Part shown: piece by piece, positions 4,903 to 5,319 of the stretch
Layout of the letters: every line of letters starts with the position of its first letter
Numbering within the stretch: position 1 is the stretch's first letter
DNA from: an uncultured Collinsella sp.
GTDB lineage: Bacteria; Actinomycetota; Coriobacteriia; Coriobacteriales; Coriobacteriaceae
Assembly: GCA_900546455.1 (NCBI GenBank)
Contig: URCS01000099.1
Location: 1-5,319, forward strand
Reading direction: 5' to 3'
Length of the DNA: 5,319 nt
Translations under genes and position numbers: made by a program
Notes under the pieces: model-generated
Told to the model about the DNA's origin: nothing
What the model saw: the letters and a program-made list of their open reading frames with translations, nothing else
Databases searched by the model: none

Positions 4903-5319
4903 ATGGCGAACGACAGCAAGACATGGCGGTGCGGAAAGTACGAGCTCAGCTTTGACCGTCCGCGCATCATGGGCGTCCTCAACGTGACGCCCGATTCGTT
5001 TAGCGACGGCGGTGAGCACTTCGACCCGGATGCCGCTATCGAGTACGGCCTGGCGATGCTCGATGCCGGCGCCGACATCATCGACGTGGGCGGCGAGTCC
5101 ACGCGCCCCGGCTTTACCCCGGTCAACCCCGACGAGGAGGCGCGTCGCGTGCTGCCCGTCGTGCGCGCGCTCGCCAAAGAGGGTGCCATCGTCTCGATCG
5201 ATACGCGTCATGTGGCGGTTGCCAAGGCGGCCGTGCGCTGCGGTGCTTCGATTGTCAACGACGTGACGGGCTTCACCGATCCCAAGATGGTTGAGTTCGT
5301 TAAGACGAGCACCTGCGGC
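4903..5319 (+). CDS. folP: Dihydropteroate synthase, N-terminal part (runs off window)
   Basis: The frame from ATG 4903 is open for 139 codons to the window edge, roughly half of a usual 270-280-residue enzyme. Dihydropteroate synthase condenses p-aminobenzoate with dihydropterin pyrophosphate in folate synthesis and is the sulfonamide target. By my own translation the motifs are MGVLNVTPDSFSDGG (23-37, pyrophosphate-binding N27), DVGGESTRPG (61-70, the loop where sulfonamide-resistance changes usually fall), SIDTRH (98-103, D100 a pterin ligand) and GASIVNDVTG (114-123, N119 and D120). All expected N-terminal substrate contacts are present. The third strand reads DTRH where many homologues have DT-K, a minor variation. 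Translation is set by a perfect AGGAGG. Whether other folate genes follow is outside the window. Confidence 0.96.
   Translation, partial: MANDSKTWRCGKYELSFDRPRIMGVLNVTPDSFSDGGEHFDPDAAIEYGLAMLDAGADIIDVGGESTRPGFTPVNPDEEARRVLPVVRALAKEGAIVSIDTRHVAVAKAAVRCGASIVNDVTGFTDPKMVEFVKTSTCG

Noticed and set aside
3978..5189. 403-codon minus-strand open frame across Sir2 and folP
   Set aside because: It lies opposite two genes with complete catalytic motifs. Its composition is typical of an antisense shadow, and it would also run through the folP leader hairpin.

Overview
This 5.3-kb window is GC-rich and bacterial, with tightly packed genes and strong Shine-Dalgarno sequences. Codon preference (CTG, CGC, GGC, GCG) and the set of protein variants suggest an actinobacterium of the class Coriobacteriia, probably Collinsella or a relative. 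That assignment is a judgement from sequence feel, not from a search.

Positions 1-2603 (+ strand) hold the end of an ECF (energy-coupling factor) vitamin or micronutrient importer operon in the order T, AA, S. These are the C-terminus of the transmembrane coupling protein EcfT, a fused double ATPase with two complete ABC cassettes, and a substrate-binding S component. The genes are almost touching (1-base overlap, then a 4-base gap), so they are presumably co-transcribed and translationally coupled. The three proteins would form one dedicated importer. The substrate cannot be read from this window; a cobalamin-type (Cbr-like) transporter is a weak suggestion. The linker between the two ATPase halves carries an odd, repeat-rich, AT-richer segment (about 1034-1226) bounded by inverted GGAGTATTC motifs.

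Positions 2604-3125 contain no gene. This is the gap between the convergent ECF operon and exonuclease III gene. It holds two successive long palindromic units (about 2649-2803 and 2892-3051), each followed by a related tail (about 2836-2886 and 3072-3121). The two units share an ungapped 75-bp core (52/75 identical by hand count) but have unrelated outer inverted arms. The second unit centres on a clear bidirectional intrinsic terminator.

Positions 3126-3944 (- strand) encode exonuclease III (AP endonuclease). It is divergent from a + strand Sir2-family NAD-dependent deacylase (4056-4808). A short gap with a plausible -10 box and a very GC-rich hairpin leads to folP (dihydropteroate synthase, from 4903), which runs off the window end. 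The genes right of 3126 are DNA repair, protein deacylation and folate synthesis housekeeping functions, with no evident joint pathway.

No RNA genes, CRISPR array, transposase or phage gene was seen. The unusual material is the repeat content: the paired palindromic units and the element-like ATPase linker.
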